Assembly: GCA_902624195.1 (NCBI GenBank) | Contig: CACNWV010000007.1 | Coordinates: 1-59,691 of the forward strand | Origin: an uncultured Pelagibacteraceae bacterium | GTDB lineage: Bacteria; Pseudomonadota; Alphaproteobacteria; Pelagibacterales; Pelagibacteraceae | Direction: 5' to 3' | Length of the DNA stretch: 59,691 nt | In this document: positions 1 through 8,062 of the stretch, piece after piece | Layout: every line of letters begins with the position of its first letter | Position numbering within the stretch: position 1 is the first letter of the stretch | Position numbers and translations under genes: made by a program | The notes under the pieces: generated by a model | Database searches by the model: none | Seen by the model: the letters and a program-made list of their open reading frames with translations, nothing else | Told to the model about the DNA's origin: nothing

Positions 1-844
1 ACCTGTAGTGAAAGATTGTGCAGATGATTATGGACAAACACATCCATCTGTTACTGGAAAATCAATACCAATTAACGGTGTTGTAGGAGATCAACAGTCC
101 GCTACAATTGGCCAATGCTGCTTTGATCCTGGAAGTTTAAAAAGTACCTATGGTACTGGAGCTTTTGTTCTTTTAAATACCGGTAATAAAAAAATTTATT
201 CAAAAAATCGTTTGTTAACAACGATTGCTTATAGAATTAATGGCAAGACAACTTATGCAATGGAAGGATCAATTTTTATAGCTGGGGCTGGAGTTCAATG
301 GCTTAGAGATAGAATGAGATTCTTTAAAAAAGCCCCTGAGACTGAAAAAATAATTAAATCACTAAACAACAACAATGATATTTACTTAGTGCCTGCATTT
401 ACTGGATTAGGAGCACCTTATTGGAATGCAAACGCTAGAGGAGTACTAAGTGGAATAACTAGAGACACAAGTCCAAAAGAGATAGTCAGAGCAACAATCG
501 AAGCAGTAGCCTACCAAACTTTTGATCTCTTTGAGGCGATGAAACATGATGGTTTAAGACCTAAAATTGTAAAAGTTGACGGAGGAATGGTTATGAACAA
601 TTGGTTTTCTCAATTTTTGTCAGATATCGTTAATGTCAAAGTTTTAAGACCAAAAGTCCAAGAGACTACAGCTTTAGGAGCAGCATTTATGGCTGGACTA
701 CAAATTGGCGTATATAAATCTTTAAAAGATATTTCAAAAAATTGGAGCTTAGATAAAAAATTCTCTCCTAAGATGAAAAACAAATCTAGAACTAGTCTTA
801 TATCAGGCTGGAACAAGGCTGTAAAAAGAGCTTTGATAAATTAG
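1..844 (+). CDS. glpK: Glycerol kinase, C-terminal part (start lies before the window)
   Basis: Cytoplasmic ATP-dependent kinase that turns glycerol into glycerol 3-phosphate, the first step of glycerol use. The reading frame is open from base 2, so the 5' part is outside the window; about 280 of an expected ~495 residues are present. FGGY-family hallmarks are visible: GVVGDQQSATIGQ, STYGTG (phosphate binding), VPAFTGLGAPYWNANARG, and VDGGMVMNNWFSQFLSDI followed by the ETTALGAA motif. A glycerol-type ABC importer begins 96 bases downstream, which supports glycerol over other FGGY sugars. The stop is TAG at 842-844. Confidence 0.93.
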   Translation, partial: PVVKDCADDYGQTHPSVTGKSIPINGVVGDQQSATIGQCCFDPGSLKSTYGTGAFVLLNTGNKKIYSKNRLLTTIAYRINGKTTYAMEGSIFIAGAGVQWLRDRMRFFKKAPETEKIIKSLNNNNDIYLVPAFTGLGAPYWNANARGVLSGITRDTSPKEIVRATIEAVAYQTFDLFEAMKHDGLRPKIVKVDGGMVMNNWFSQFLSDIVNVKVLRPKVQETTALGAAFMAGLQIGVYKSLKDISKNWSLDKKFSPKMKNKSRTSLISGWNKAVKRALIN

Positions 845-940
845 TACACTTTGAAGTTGTATTAATTTTTTTTTCTCTTCTGTACATTTTAACTTTTTTT
901 TGTTTCAATACATTATCTTTAAACAACAACGGGGGAAATA

Positions 941-2674
941 ATGTTAAGAACATTTAAGAATATTATAGCTGTTGCTGTTTCAATTTCTCTTTTAGCCATT
1001 TTTAATGCAAATGCTGGTGGACACGGCGGAGCAATTAAGAAATGGGCTACAGGTGAGTTTAGCCTTTCAACAATTTCTGAAAAAGAAAGAATTAAAGAGC
1101 TAGAGTGGTTTTACAATGCCGCTAAACCATTTAAAGGAATGGAAATTAACGTATTGTCAGAAACTATTCCAACTCATGTATATGAATCAAAAACTTTAAC
1201 AAAAGCTTTTGAAGAAATAACTGGAATAAAAGTTAACCACCAGTTATTAGGAGAAGGAGAAGTAGTACAAGCAGTACAAACTCAAATGCAAACTGGAAGA
1301 AACTTGTATGATGCATATATCAACGACTCAGATCTGATTGGTACACATTCAAGACTTCAGTTAGCAGTAAACTTAACTAAGTGGATGAAAGGTGAGGGTA
1401 AAGACGTTACTTTACCAACATTAGATATCGATGATTTCATCGGTAAATCATTTACTACAGGTCCAGATGGTGATTTATACCAATTACCAGACCAACAATT
1501 TGCTAACCTTTACTGGTTTAGAAAAGATTGGTTCGACAGACCTGAAATTAAAAAAGGTTTTAAAGCTAAATACGGATATGATCTAGGTGTACCAGTAAAC
1601 TGGTCTGCTTACGAAGATATCGCTGAATACTTTACAAAAGATGTAAAGAATATCGACGGTGTTAGAGTATACGGTCACATGGACTACGGTAAAAGAGCTC
1701 CTGACTTAGGATGGAGAATGACTGACGCGTGGTTATCAATGGCTGGTGCAGGTTCAGTTGGTAAACCTAATGGTGTACCAGTAGACGAGTGGGGAATAAG
1801 AATGGAAAAAGGTTCTTGTAACCCAGTTGGTGCTGACGTAGCAAGAGGTGGGGCTGCTAATGGTCCTGCTGCCGTATATGCAATCAGAAAATGGGACGAG
1901 TGGTTAAGAGCTTATGCGCCTCCAGGTGCAGCGGCGATGGACTTCTATCAGTCTCTGCCAGCTTTATCATCAGGAAACGTTGCTCAGCAAATTTTCTGGT
2001 ATACAGCATTCACGGCTTCAATGGTTGCACCAAAAAGTTCTGGAAACAAAACAGTAGACGATAACGGTAATCCTTTATGGAGAATGGGACCATCACCAAA
2101 AGGTCCTTACTGGGATGAAGGTATGAAGCTTGGTTATCAAGATGCTGGATCGTGGACTTTATTTAAGTCTACTCCAGTTGACAGAAGAAAAGCTGCATGG
2201 TTATACGCTCAGTTTGTAGTATCAAAAACTGTTGATCTCAAGAAAAGTGATGTTGGTTTAACTATCATTAGAGATAGTACAATCAACCACAAACACTTTA
2301 CTAAGAGAGCTCCAAAACTTGGTGGACTTGTAGAATTCTACAGATCTAAAAACAGAGTATTGTGGTCACCAACAGGTATCAACGTTCCGGATTATCCGAA
2401 ACTTGCACAAATCTGGTGGCAACAAATTGGAGATGTAAACTCAGGTGCGTTTACTCCACAACAAGCTATGGATCGTCTTGCAGAAGAGATGAACTTAGTT
2501 ATGTCACGTATGGAAGCTGCTGATAAAGCAAATAATACATACGGTGGATGTGGTCCAAGGCTATCTAAACCGAAAGGTGCTAGTTATTGGTTGAAACAAC
2601 CAGGATCACCTAAAGCAAAACGTAATGAGAAACCTAAAGGTAAAACAGTTCCATTCGAAAGAGCTTGGAAGTAA
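941..2674 (+). CDS. glpV: Glycerol ABC transporter, periplasmic substrate-binding protein (GlpV type)
   Basis: Predicted periplasmic receptor delivering glycerol to the membrane complex encoded downstream. The protein has 577 residues. Residues 1-25 form a signal peptide ending ANA before GGHGG. The size is large for a sugar-binding protein but fits the GlpV family known from Rhizobium. The mature part carries family 1 binding-protein features, including an EITGIKVNHQLLGEGEV segment. A strong GGGGG ribosome site sits 5 bases before the ATG. Codon choice is richer in G/C-ending codons than the neighbouring genes, as expected for a highly expressed gene. An intrinsic terminator separates it from the ATPase genes. 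The ligand is inferred from glpK upstream and the glpSTPQU set downstream; another polyol is possible. Confidence 0.85.
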   Translation: MLRTFKNIIAVAVSISLLAIFNANAGGHGGAIKKWATGEFSLSTISEKERIKELEWFYNAAKPFKGMEINVLSETIPTHVYESKTLTKAFEEITGIKVNHQLLGEGEVVQAVQTQMQTGRNLYDAYINDSDLIGTHSRLQLAVNLTKWMKGEGKDVTLPTLDIDDFIGKSFTTGPDGDLYQLPDQQFANLYWFRKDWFDRPEIKKGFKAKYGYDLGVPVNWSAYEDIAEYFTKDVKNIDGVRVYGHMDYGKRAPDLGWRMTDAWLSMAGAGSVGKPNGVPVDEWGIRMEKGSCNPVGADVARGGAANGPAAVYAIRKWDEWLRAYAPPGAAAMDFYQSLPALSSGNVAQQIFWYTAFTASMVAPKSSGNKTVDDNGNPLWRMGPSPKGPYWDEGMKLGYQDAGSWTLFKSTPVDRRKAAWLYAQFVVSKTVDLKKSDVGLTIIRDSTINHKHFTKRAPKLGGLVEFYRSKNRVLWSPTGINVPDYPKLAQIWWQQIGDVNSGAFTPQQAMDRLAEEMNLVMSRMEAADKANNTYGGCGPRLSKPKGASYWLKQPGSPKAKRNEKPKGKTVPFERAWK

Positions 2675-2694
2675 TTTAGGTTTAATCTAAATTT

Positions 2695-2722
2695 AAAGGG
2701 GGCTTAACAGCCCCCTTTTTTT
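2695..2722 (+). terminator. Intrinsic terminator between glpV and glpS
   Basis: A 9-bp stem AAAGGGGGC / GCCCCCTTT with a 6-base loop TTAACA is followed by a run of seven T. It starts 20 bases after the glpV stop and ends 19 bases before glpS. Partial read-through would let the binding protein be made in excess over the membrane parts. Confidence 0.9.
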
Positions 2723-2741
2723 AAAACGGAATTCAAAAAAT

Positions 2742-3806
2742 ATGAGCCTAGAATTAAAAAATGTGGAAAAAAAAATAGGATTAGACACTCATATTTATAC
2801 AACAGATTTAAAACTAGAAAAAAATACAATTAACATCCTTCTAGGCCCAACACTTTCTGGAAAGACTTCTTTAATGCAAATTATGGCTGGTCTAGATAAA
2901 CCTTCAATGGGAGAAATTTGGTTTAACGATAAAAATGTAACAGGGATGAAGGTTCAAAAAAGAAATGTTTCAATGGTTTACCAACAATTTATCAATTATC
3001 CTAATTTCACAGTCTATGAAAATATTGCATCTCCTTTAAAAATTACTGGTGTTAGTTCAGATGAAACAAAACAAAGAGTTGGAAAAGTGGCTGAATTATT
3101 AAAATTATCAGGAATGCTTAATAAAAAACCTAATGAACTTTCAGGTGGTCAACAACAAAGAACAGCATTAGCTAGAGCCTTAGTAAAAGACTCAGACTTA
3201 ATATTACTCGATGAACCCTTGGCAAATTTAGACTTTAAACTTCGTGAAGAATTACGAGAAGAGCTTCCAAGATTGTTTGAAAATAGAGATTGTATAGTTG
3301 TTTATGCAACAACAGAACCTTCAGAAGCCCTATTGCTTGGTGGAAATACTGCAACGTTACAAGAAGGAAAAGTAATTCAGTATGGTAAAACTTTAGATGT
3401 TTACAATAAGCCAAATTCCTTACTATCAGCACAAGTATTTAGTGACCCACCAATGAACATTACTAAAATTAAAAAAGTGGGAGATAATTGCTCATTTCTA
3501 GATAATTCAGTCAACTGGAAGAGTAAAATAAATATTAAAGATGGGGAATATAAAGTAGGTATCAGACCTCACAATATAACTACATACAAAGAAGGTAATA
3601 ACTCTCTAGAAATAAAAGGGAAAGTTTTAATTTCAGAACTTAGTGGTTCAGAGAGTTTGATTCATTTTACAAAAGGAGATTTGAGTTGGGTTTCTCTATC
3701 AAATGGAATTTTTCAAAAAAATGTTGGTGAAGAAATGAATTTGTATATGAATGCAGATGAATTTATTTATTTTGACGAAAATGAAAGGCTGGTAACAAAT
3801 GGCTAA
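2742..3806 (+). CDS. glpS: Glycerol ABC transporter ATP-binding protein GlpS
   Basis: Cytoplasmic ATPase subunit of the glycerol importer, 354 residues. It has the MalK/UgpC layout, with a nucleotide-binding domain at about 1-230 and a C-terminal OB-like regulatory domain. Walker A is GPTLSGKT (35-42), the Q-loop glutamine is at 81, the signature LSGGQ (133-137) is intact, and Walker B is LILLDE (153-158). The H-loop histidine is missing: where the family has THDQ this protein has TTEP (Thr191). The next gene has the opposite pattern, so the two probably form a heterodimer with one good ATP site. It overlaps glpT by 8 bases. Confidence 0.88.
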   Translation: MSLELKNVEKKIGLDTHIYTTDLKLEKNTINILLGPTLSGKTSLMQIMAGLDKPSMGEIWFNDKNVTGMKVQKRNVSMVYQQFINYPNFTVYENIASPLKITGVSSDETKQRVGKVAELLKLSGMLNKKPNELSGGQQQRTALARALVKDSDLILLDEPLANLDFKLREELREELPRLFENRDCIVVYATTEPSEALLLGGNTATLQEGKVIQYGKTLDVYNKPNSLLSAQVFSDPPMNITKIKKVGDNCSFLDNSVNWKSKINIKDGEYKVGIRPHNITTYKEGNNSLEIKGKVLISELSGSESLIHFTKGDLSWVSLSNGIFQKNVGEEMNLYMNADEFIYFDENERLVTNG

Positions 3807-4863
3807 GATTACTTTAAAAGATTTAAGTCATAGTTACTTAAAAACTCAATCTTCCGATGCCGATTGGGCTGTAAGAAATGTTAATATTGATTGGAATGAT
3901 GGTGGTGCTTATGCATTATTGGGACCATCAGGCTGCGGAAAGACAACGCTCCTAAATATAATTTCAGGTTTAATTAATCCTACCAGAGGAGACATTTTAT
4001 TTGATGATAAACTAGTTTCTAATTTAAACCCAGTTCAGAGAAATATAGCTCAAATTTTTCAGTTTCCAGTAATTTATGACACTATGACTGTGTATGATAA
4101 TTTAGCCTTCCCTTTGAGAAATAGGGAAATTGAAGAAGAAAAGATTAAATCAAAAGTTCATGAAATAGCAGAAATGCTAGAACTTTCCTCTACACTAAAT
4201 AATAGAGCCTCGGGTTTAACCGCTGATGGAAAACAAAAAATTTCTTTAGGAAGAGGCCTAGTTAGATCCGATGTAAATGCAATAATGTTTGATGAGCCAC
4301 TCACTGTTATTGATCCTCATTTAAAGTGGATTTTAAGATCTAAACTAAAAGAACTTCATCAAAAAATAAATAGAACTATGATTTATGTGACACACGATCA
4401 AACTGAGGCTTTAACATTTGCTGATCAAGTAGTCGTGATGCATGAAGGACAAATTGTACAAACTGGTACTCCAGTTGATCTTTTTGAAAAACCAAAACAT
4501 ACATTTGTTGGTTACTTTATAGGATCCCCAGGTATGAATTTGCTTCCATGTGAATTTAAAGCAGGGGAAGTAATTCTTAATGGTAAGAAAATTGAAACTC
4601 ATAAAAAAATAAAATCAAGCAGTTTTAGTAAAACAGAAATTGGTGTGAGACCTGAATTTATAAATTTTGGCTCTGAAGGTATTCCTGTAAAAGTTTTATC
4701 GGTAAGTAATACGGGAAGACATAAAATTGTAGATACTCAAAGTGAAAGTGGAAAAATTAAAATGATAGCTAAACCGAGCGAAAATATTCCCTCAGGTTCA
4801 GCATTCTTAAACTTTAAAAAGGAATATACTTATGCTTACGGGGATGATTGGATTATAGAATGA
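3799..4863 (+). CDS. glpT: Glycerol ABC transporter ATP-binding protein GlpT
   Basis: Second ATPase subunit of the glycerol importer, 354 residues, partner of GlpS. Walker A GPSGCGKT (42-49), Walker B with DE at 165-166 and the H-loop THDQTEA (His199) are canonical. The ABC signature is degenerate: LSGGQ is replaced by LTADG (140-144). This is the complement of GlpS, which keeps LSGGQ but lacks the histidine. The C-terminal third carries the regulatory-domain GVRPEFI motif. This GlpT is an ATPase and is unrelated to the glycerol-3-phosphate antiporter of the same name in E. coli. Its stop TGA overlaps the ATG of the next gene. Confidence 0.88.
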   Translation: MAKITLKDLSHSYLKTQSSDADWAVRNVNIDWNDGGAYALLGPSGCGKTTLLNIISGLINPTRGDILFDDKLVSNLNPVQRNIAQIFQFPVIYDTMTVYDNLAFPLRNREIEEEKIKSKVHEIAEMLELSSTLNNRASGLTADGKQKISLGRGLVRSDVNAIMFDEPLTVIDPHLKWILRSKLKELHQKINRTMIYVTHDQTEALTFADQVVVMHEGQIVQTGTPVDLFEKPKHTFVGYFIGSPGMNLLPCEFKAGEVILNGKKIETHKKIKSSSFSKTEIGVRPEFINFGSEGIPVKVLSVSNTGRHKIVDTQSESGKIKMIAKPSENIPSGSAFLNFKKEYTYAYGDDWIIE

Positions 4864-5726
4864 ACAAAACAATAAATCAGAAAGCTTGGTTTTTTGTTAT
4901 TCCAGTATTTGTACTGGTAGCATTCAATGCAATCATACCATTAATGACAGTAGTGAATTATGCTTTTCAAGAAACTTTTGGAAACAATGTTTTTATGTGG
5001 GAGGGAACAAGATGGTTTAAACAAATCATGTTATCTGAAAGATTTCATGCATCATTAGGCAGACAATTTTTATTTACATTTATAATTTTATTTATCCAAA
5101 TACCTTTAGGAATAGCTATAGCACTTACTATGCCAAAAGAGGGAGTAGGAGTCCCTGTTTGTTTAGTTTTGATGTCTATGCCTCTTTTAATTCCGTGGAA
5201 TGTTGTTGGAGCGATGTGGAATATTTTTGCATTACCAGATATTGGTTTTTTAGGACATTCATTAAATGCATTAGGATTTGACTATAATTTTACTCAACAA
5301 ATTGGAGACGCATGGTTTACGACAATCTTAATGGACGTATGGCATTGGACTTCATTAGTTGTTTTATTATCTTACGCAGGCTTGCAATCTATTCAGCCTG
5401 CTTATTACCAAGCTGCAGAAATTGATGGTGCAAGTCGATGGGCTGTATTTACAAAAATAGAGTTACCAAAAATGAAAAAAGTTTTAACTATCGCAATACT
5501 CTTAAGATTTATGGATAGTTTTATGATTTACACTGAGCCATTTGTTTTAACTGGTGGAGGTCCAGGAAACGCTACAGCATTTTTATCTATTGATCTTGTA
5601 AAAATGGCTTTAGGCCAATTTGATTTAGGGCCAGCAGCAGCAATGTCACTAATATATTTCTTTATTGTATTATTAGTTTGTTGGGTTTTCTACACTTTGA
5701 TGATGAGAAACGAAGGTAATCAATGA
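4860..5726 (+). CDS. glpP: Glycerol ABC transporter permease GlpP
   Basis: Inner-membrane permease of the glycerol importer, 288 residues, MalF-like with about six membrane segments. The first segment is WFFVIPVFVLVAFNAIIPLM. The cytoplasmic coupling (EAA) loop is seen as AAEIDGASRWAVFTKIELP, the contact for the ATPases. I chose the ATG at 4860, which makes an ATGA overlap with the glpT stop. An in-frame TTG at 4848 would add four residues but has no ribosome-site advantage. The end overlaps glpQ through another ATGA. Confidence 0.88.
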   Translation: MNKTINQKAWFFVIPVFVLVAFNAIIPLMTVVNYAFQETFGNNVFMWEGTRWFKQIMLSERFHASLGRQFLFTFIILFIQIPLGIAIALTMPKEGVGVPVCLVLMSMPLLIPWNVVGAMWNIFALPDIGFLGHSLNALGFDYNFTQQIGDAWFTTILMDVWHWTSLVVLLSYAGLQSIQPAYYQAAEIDGASRWAVFTKIELPKMKKVLTIAILLRFMDSFMIYTEPFVLTGGGPGNATAFLSIDLVKMALGQFDLGPAAAMSLIYFFIVLLVCWVFYTLMMRNEGNQ

Positions 5727-6523
5727 AAAAAGCTAAATGGATAGTACCAACAGTTTACATTATTTTTTTAATGTTACCGATTTATTGGTTGTTAAATATG
5801 TCTTTTAAAACAACTACTGAGATCATAAATACTTATACTTTATGGCCTCAAGAATTCACTTTAGAAAATTATAAAACAATATTTACAGATAGCACTTGGT
5901 ACACAGGTTATCTTAATTCAATTTACTACGTTGTAATGAACACTGTTATATCCGTTGCAGCTGCACTTCCTGCTGCTTATGCCTTTTCCAGATATAAATT
6001 TTTAGGAGATAAGCACTTATTTTTCTGGTTATTGACAAACAGAATGGCTCCTCCTGCTGTATTTGCTCTACCATTTTTTCAGTTTTATTCTTCTGTAAAT
6101 TTATTCGATACTCATGTAGCTGTAGCTCTTTCACATTGTTTATTTAATATTCCTTTAGCTGTATGGATTTTAGAGGGATTTATGTCAGCTGTTCCTAAAG
6201 AGTTAGACGAAACAGCTTATGTAGATGGTTATTCATTCTGGAGATTTTTCTTTAAAATATTTATACCAACAATAACTGCTGGAATTGGAATAACTATGTT
6301 TTTCTGTTTTATGTTTTCTTGGGTAGAATTATTATTAGCTAAAACGCTTACTGCTGTAGCAGCTAAGCCTATAGCAGCTACGATGACTAGAACCGCCAGT
6401 ACATCGGGATATGAACTTGGATTACTTGCTGCAGCAGGCAGTTTAACAATTATACCAGGTGCGATTGTGATTTATTTCGTCAGAAACTACATTGCCAAAG
6501 GATTTGCTTTAGGAAGAGTATGA
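5723..6523 (+). CDS. glpQ: Glycerol ABC transporter permease GlpQ
   Basis: Second inner-membrane permease of the glycerol importer, 266 residues, MalG-like with about six membrane segments. The N-terminus IVPTVYIIFLMLPIYWLLNM is the first helix, followed by the periplasmic MSFK stretch typical of MalG/UgpE. The coupling loop ELDETAYVDGYSFWRFF precedes KIFIPTI. It overlaps glpP upstream and glpU downstream by four bases each, so translation of the set is probably coupled. It is not the glycerophosphodiesterase that shares the symbol in E. coli. Confidence 0.87.
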   Translation: MKKAKWIVPTVYIIFLMLPIYWLLNMSFKTTTEIINTYTLWPQEFTLENYKTIFTDSTWYTGYLNSIYYVVMNTVISVAAALPAAYAFSRYKFLGDKHLFFWLLTNRMAPPAVFALPFFQFYSSVNLFDTHVAVALSHCLFNIPLAVWILEGFMSAVPKELDETAYVDGYSFWRFFFKIFIPTITAGIGITMFFCFMFSWVELLLAKTLTAVAAKPIAATMTRTASTSGYELGLLAAAGSLTIIPGAIVIYFVRNYIAKGFALGRV

Positions 6524-6879
6524 TTATGTTCAATGTTTTAAATGCTGCAACTTGGGGAGATATGGCCAAAGAAAAAGAGAAGGGTTTCTTTGAATTTGAG
6601 TTTATTACTTGGATGGCTTGGACCTGGCAGACAGCTGCATTTTTTATATTTATAGCTTTATGTTTAACTGCGATGGTTATTTGGGAAAAAAAATCTCCAG
6701 GTGGCAGTCCTAGAAAAGGAATTTTAGGTTTAGACACTACAAGAGGTGATAGGCTGTTTATATCTTTATTAGGCAGTGCCTTTATTCATCTTTTTTGGTT
6801 GGCTTTAGTTGGAAGTGTGCTATGGGTAGCTACAATTATCTGCGTAGGTTACGCAGTCGTTGTATTCAGATATGTTTAG
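6520..6879 (+). CDS. glpU: Small membrane protein of the glycerol transporter, GlpU (DUF2160)
   Basis: A 119-residue protein with about three predicted membrane helices, near residues 30-53, 78-97 and 98-117. It belongs to the DUF2160 family found only beside this type of importer and called GlpU in rhizobia; its biochemical role is not known. The start at 6520 overlaps the glpQ stop (ATGA); a second in-frame ATG lies at 6526. The loop with KKSPGGSPRKGILGLDT between helices 1 and 2 is a recognisable conserved stretch. Confidence 0.8.
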   Translation: MIMFNVLNAATWGDMAKEKEKGFFEFEFITWMAWTWQTAAFFIFIALCLTAMVIWEKKSPGGSPRKGILGLDTTRGDRLFISLLGSAFIHLFWLALVGSVLWVATIICVGYAVVVFRYV

Positions 6880-6887
6880 GAGATTAA

Positions 6888-7892
6888 ATGATTAAAATTG
6901 GTATAAATGGATTTGGAAGGATAGGGAGATTAATATTAAGAGCAATTTTAGAAAATTATAAAAACAAAATTAACGTAGTTGCAATAAATGATTTAGGTTC
7001 TATTGAAACTAACGCTCATTTGATTAAATACGACAGCACACATGGAATTATTAATGAGGAAATTCAAACTTCAAAAGATGGATTTAAAATAGGCAATCAA
7101 GATATAAAAGTATTTGCAGAGCGGGATCCGGCTAATATTCCTTGGGGAAAGGTAGGTGCTGATGTAATTTTAGAATGTACAGGAATATTTTTAGATAAGT
7201 CCTCCGCAGAGAAACATATCAGAGGCGGTGCTAAAAAAGTGATAATTTCAGCTCCAGGAAAAGAGGTAGATTTTACAATAGTTCAAGGAGTTAACAGCAA
7301 AGAATTAAAAAAAGAACACAACATTATATCCAATGGTTCCTGTACAACAAATTGCTTAGCGCCTGTAGCAATGGTATTAGAGAAAACTTTTGGCATTAAC
7401 TATGGCTATATGACAACTATCCATAGCTACACAGGAGATCAAAAGTTACTTGATACATTACACAAAGATTTAAGAAGAGCTAGGTCAACAGAGGGTGCAA
7501 TGATACCAACTTCGACTGGAGCAGCTAAGGCAATGAGCTTAGTTTTACCAAGTTTAAAAGGAAAACTTGATGGAACAGCAATTAGAGTTCCAACTCCAAA
7601 TGTTTCTTTAATAGATTTAACAGTAGTAACTGAAAAAGAAGTAACAGCAGAAAAAATAAATCAAGCTATGACAAAGGCTGCTAATGGAGAGTTGAAAGGG
7701 ATTTTAGATGTAAACGAAAAACCTTTAGTTTCAAAAGACTTTAACCATAATTCTCATAGTTCAATTTTTGATATTACACAGACACAAGTTATAAAAGGAA
7801 AATTTAGTAGAGTTTTATCGTGGTATGATAATGAATGGGGTTTTTCGAATAGAATGTGTGATACGGCTATTCAAATAGCAGGATTAATTTAG
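6888..7892 (+). CDS. gap: Glyceraldehyde-3-phosphate dehydrogenase
   Basis: Cytoplasmic enzyme that oxidises glyceraldehyde 3-phosphate to 1,3-bisphosphoglycerate with NAD, or runs in reverse. It has 334 residues, normal length. The NAD fold starts with INGFGRIGR. Asp35 in AINDLGS suggests NAD preference. The active-site NGSCTTNC motif puts the catalytic cysteine at 152, and SWYDNEWGFSNR closes the catalytic domain. An AGGAG-like site (taggagatta) precedes the ATG, only 8 bases after glpU, so it may be cotranscribed with the glycerol importer. With glpK and pyk it forms a route from glycerol towards pyruvate. Confidence 0.96.
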   Translation: MIKIGINGFGRIGRLILRAILENYKNKINVVAINDLGSIETNAHLIKYDSTHGIINEEIQTSKDGFKIGNQDIKVFAERDPANIPWGKVGADVILECTGIFLDKSSAEKHIRGGAKKVIISAPGKEVDFTIVQGVNSKELKKEHNIISNGSCTTNCLAPVAMVLEKTFGINYGYMTTIHSYTGDQKLLDTLHKDLRRARSTEGAMIPTSTGAAKAMSLVLPSLKGKLDGTAIRVPTPNVSLIDLTVVTEKEVTAEKINQAMTKAANGELKGILDVNEKPLVSKDFNHNSHSSIFDITQTQVIKGKFSRVLSWYDNEWGFSNRMCDTAIQIAGLI

Positions 7893-8062
7893 TTCTTAGA
7901 TTTTTCTGCTTCCTCAATTAATTTCAAAGTGTTTTTTGGTATTTCAGCCTCTCTTATCTTAGTAGGTGAATTTTTAAAGCCTTTATCATTTTTTTTATTT
8001 TTTATTTTTTGAAGATCTTCAACTGCAGATAGGATCTCTTCAATACTATAAACATTTTCCAT
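7889..8062 (-). CDS. Small uncharacterised protein coupled to pyruvate kinase
   Basis: A 57-residue protein I do not recognise, read from ATG at 8062-8060 to TAA at 7891-7889 on the minus strand. Its ATG overlaps the pyk stop as TGATG, the usual SAR11 coupling junction, and its stop overlaps the convergent gap stop. The frame fills the whole gap. The N-terminus MENVYSIEEILSAVEDL looks like an amphipathic helix, followed by a Lys/Asn-rich linker, the stretch SPTKIREAEIPKNTLKLI and an acidic-basic tail. No cysteines and no membrane segment. A cytoplasmic regulator or partner of pyruvate kinase is possible but only inferred from position. Confidence 0.62.
   Translation of the reverse strand: MENVYSIEEILSAVEDLQKIKNKKNDKGFKNSPTKIREAEIPKNTLKLIEEAEKSKN

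Noticed and set aside
4848-4859. Upstream TTG start for glpP
   Set aside because: The ATG at 4860 forms the usual ATGA overlap with the glpT stop and starts the first membrane segment properly.
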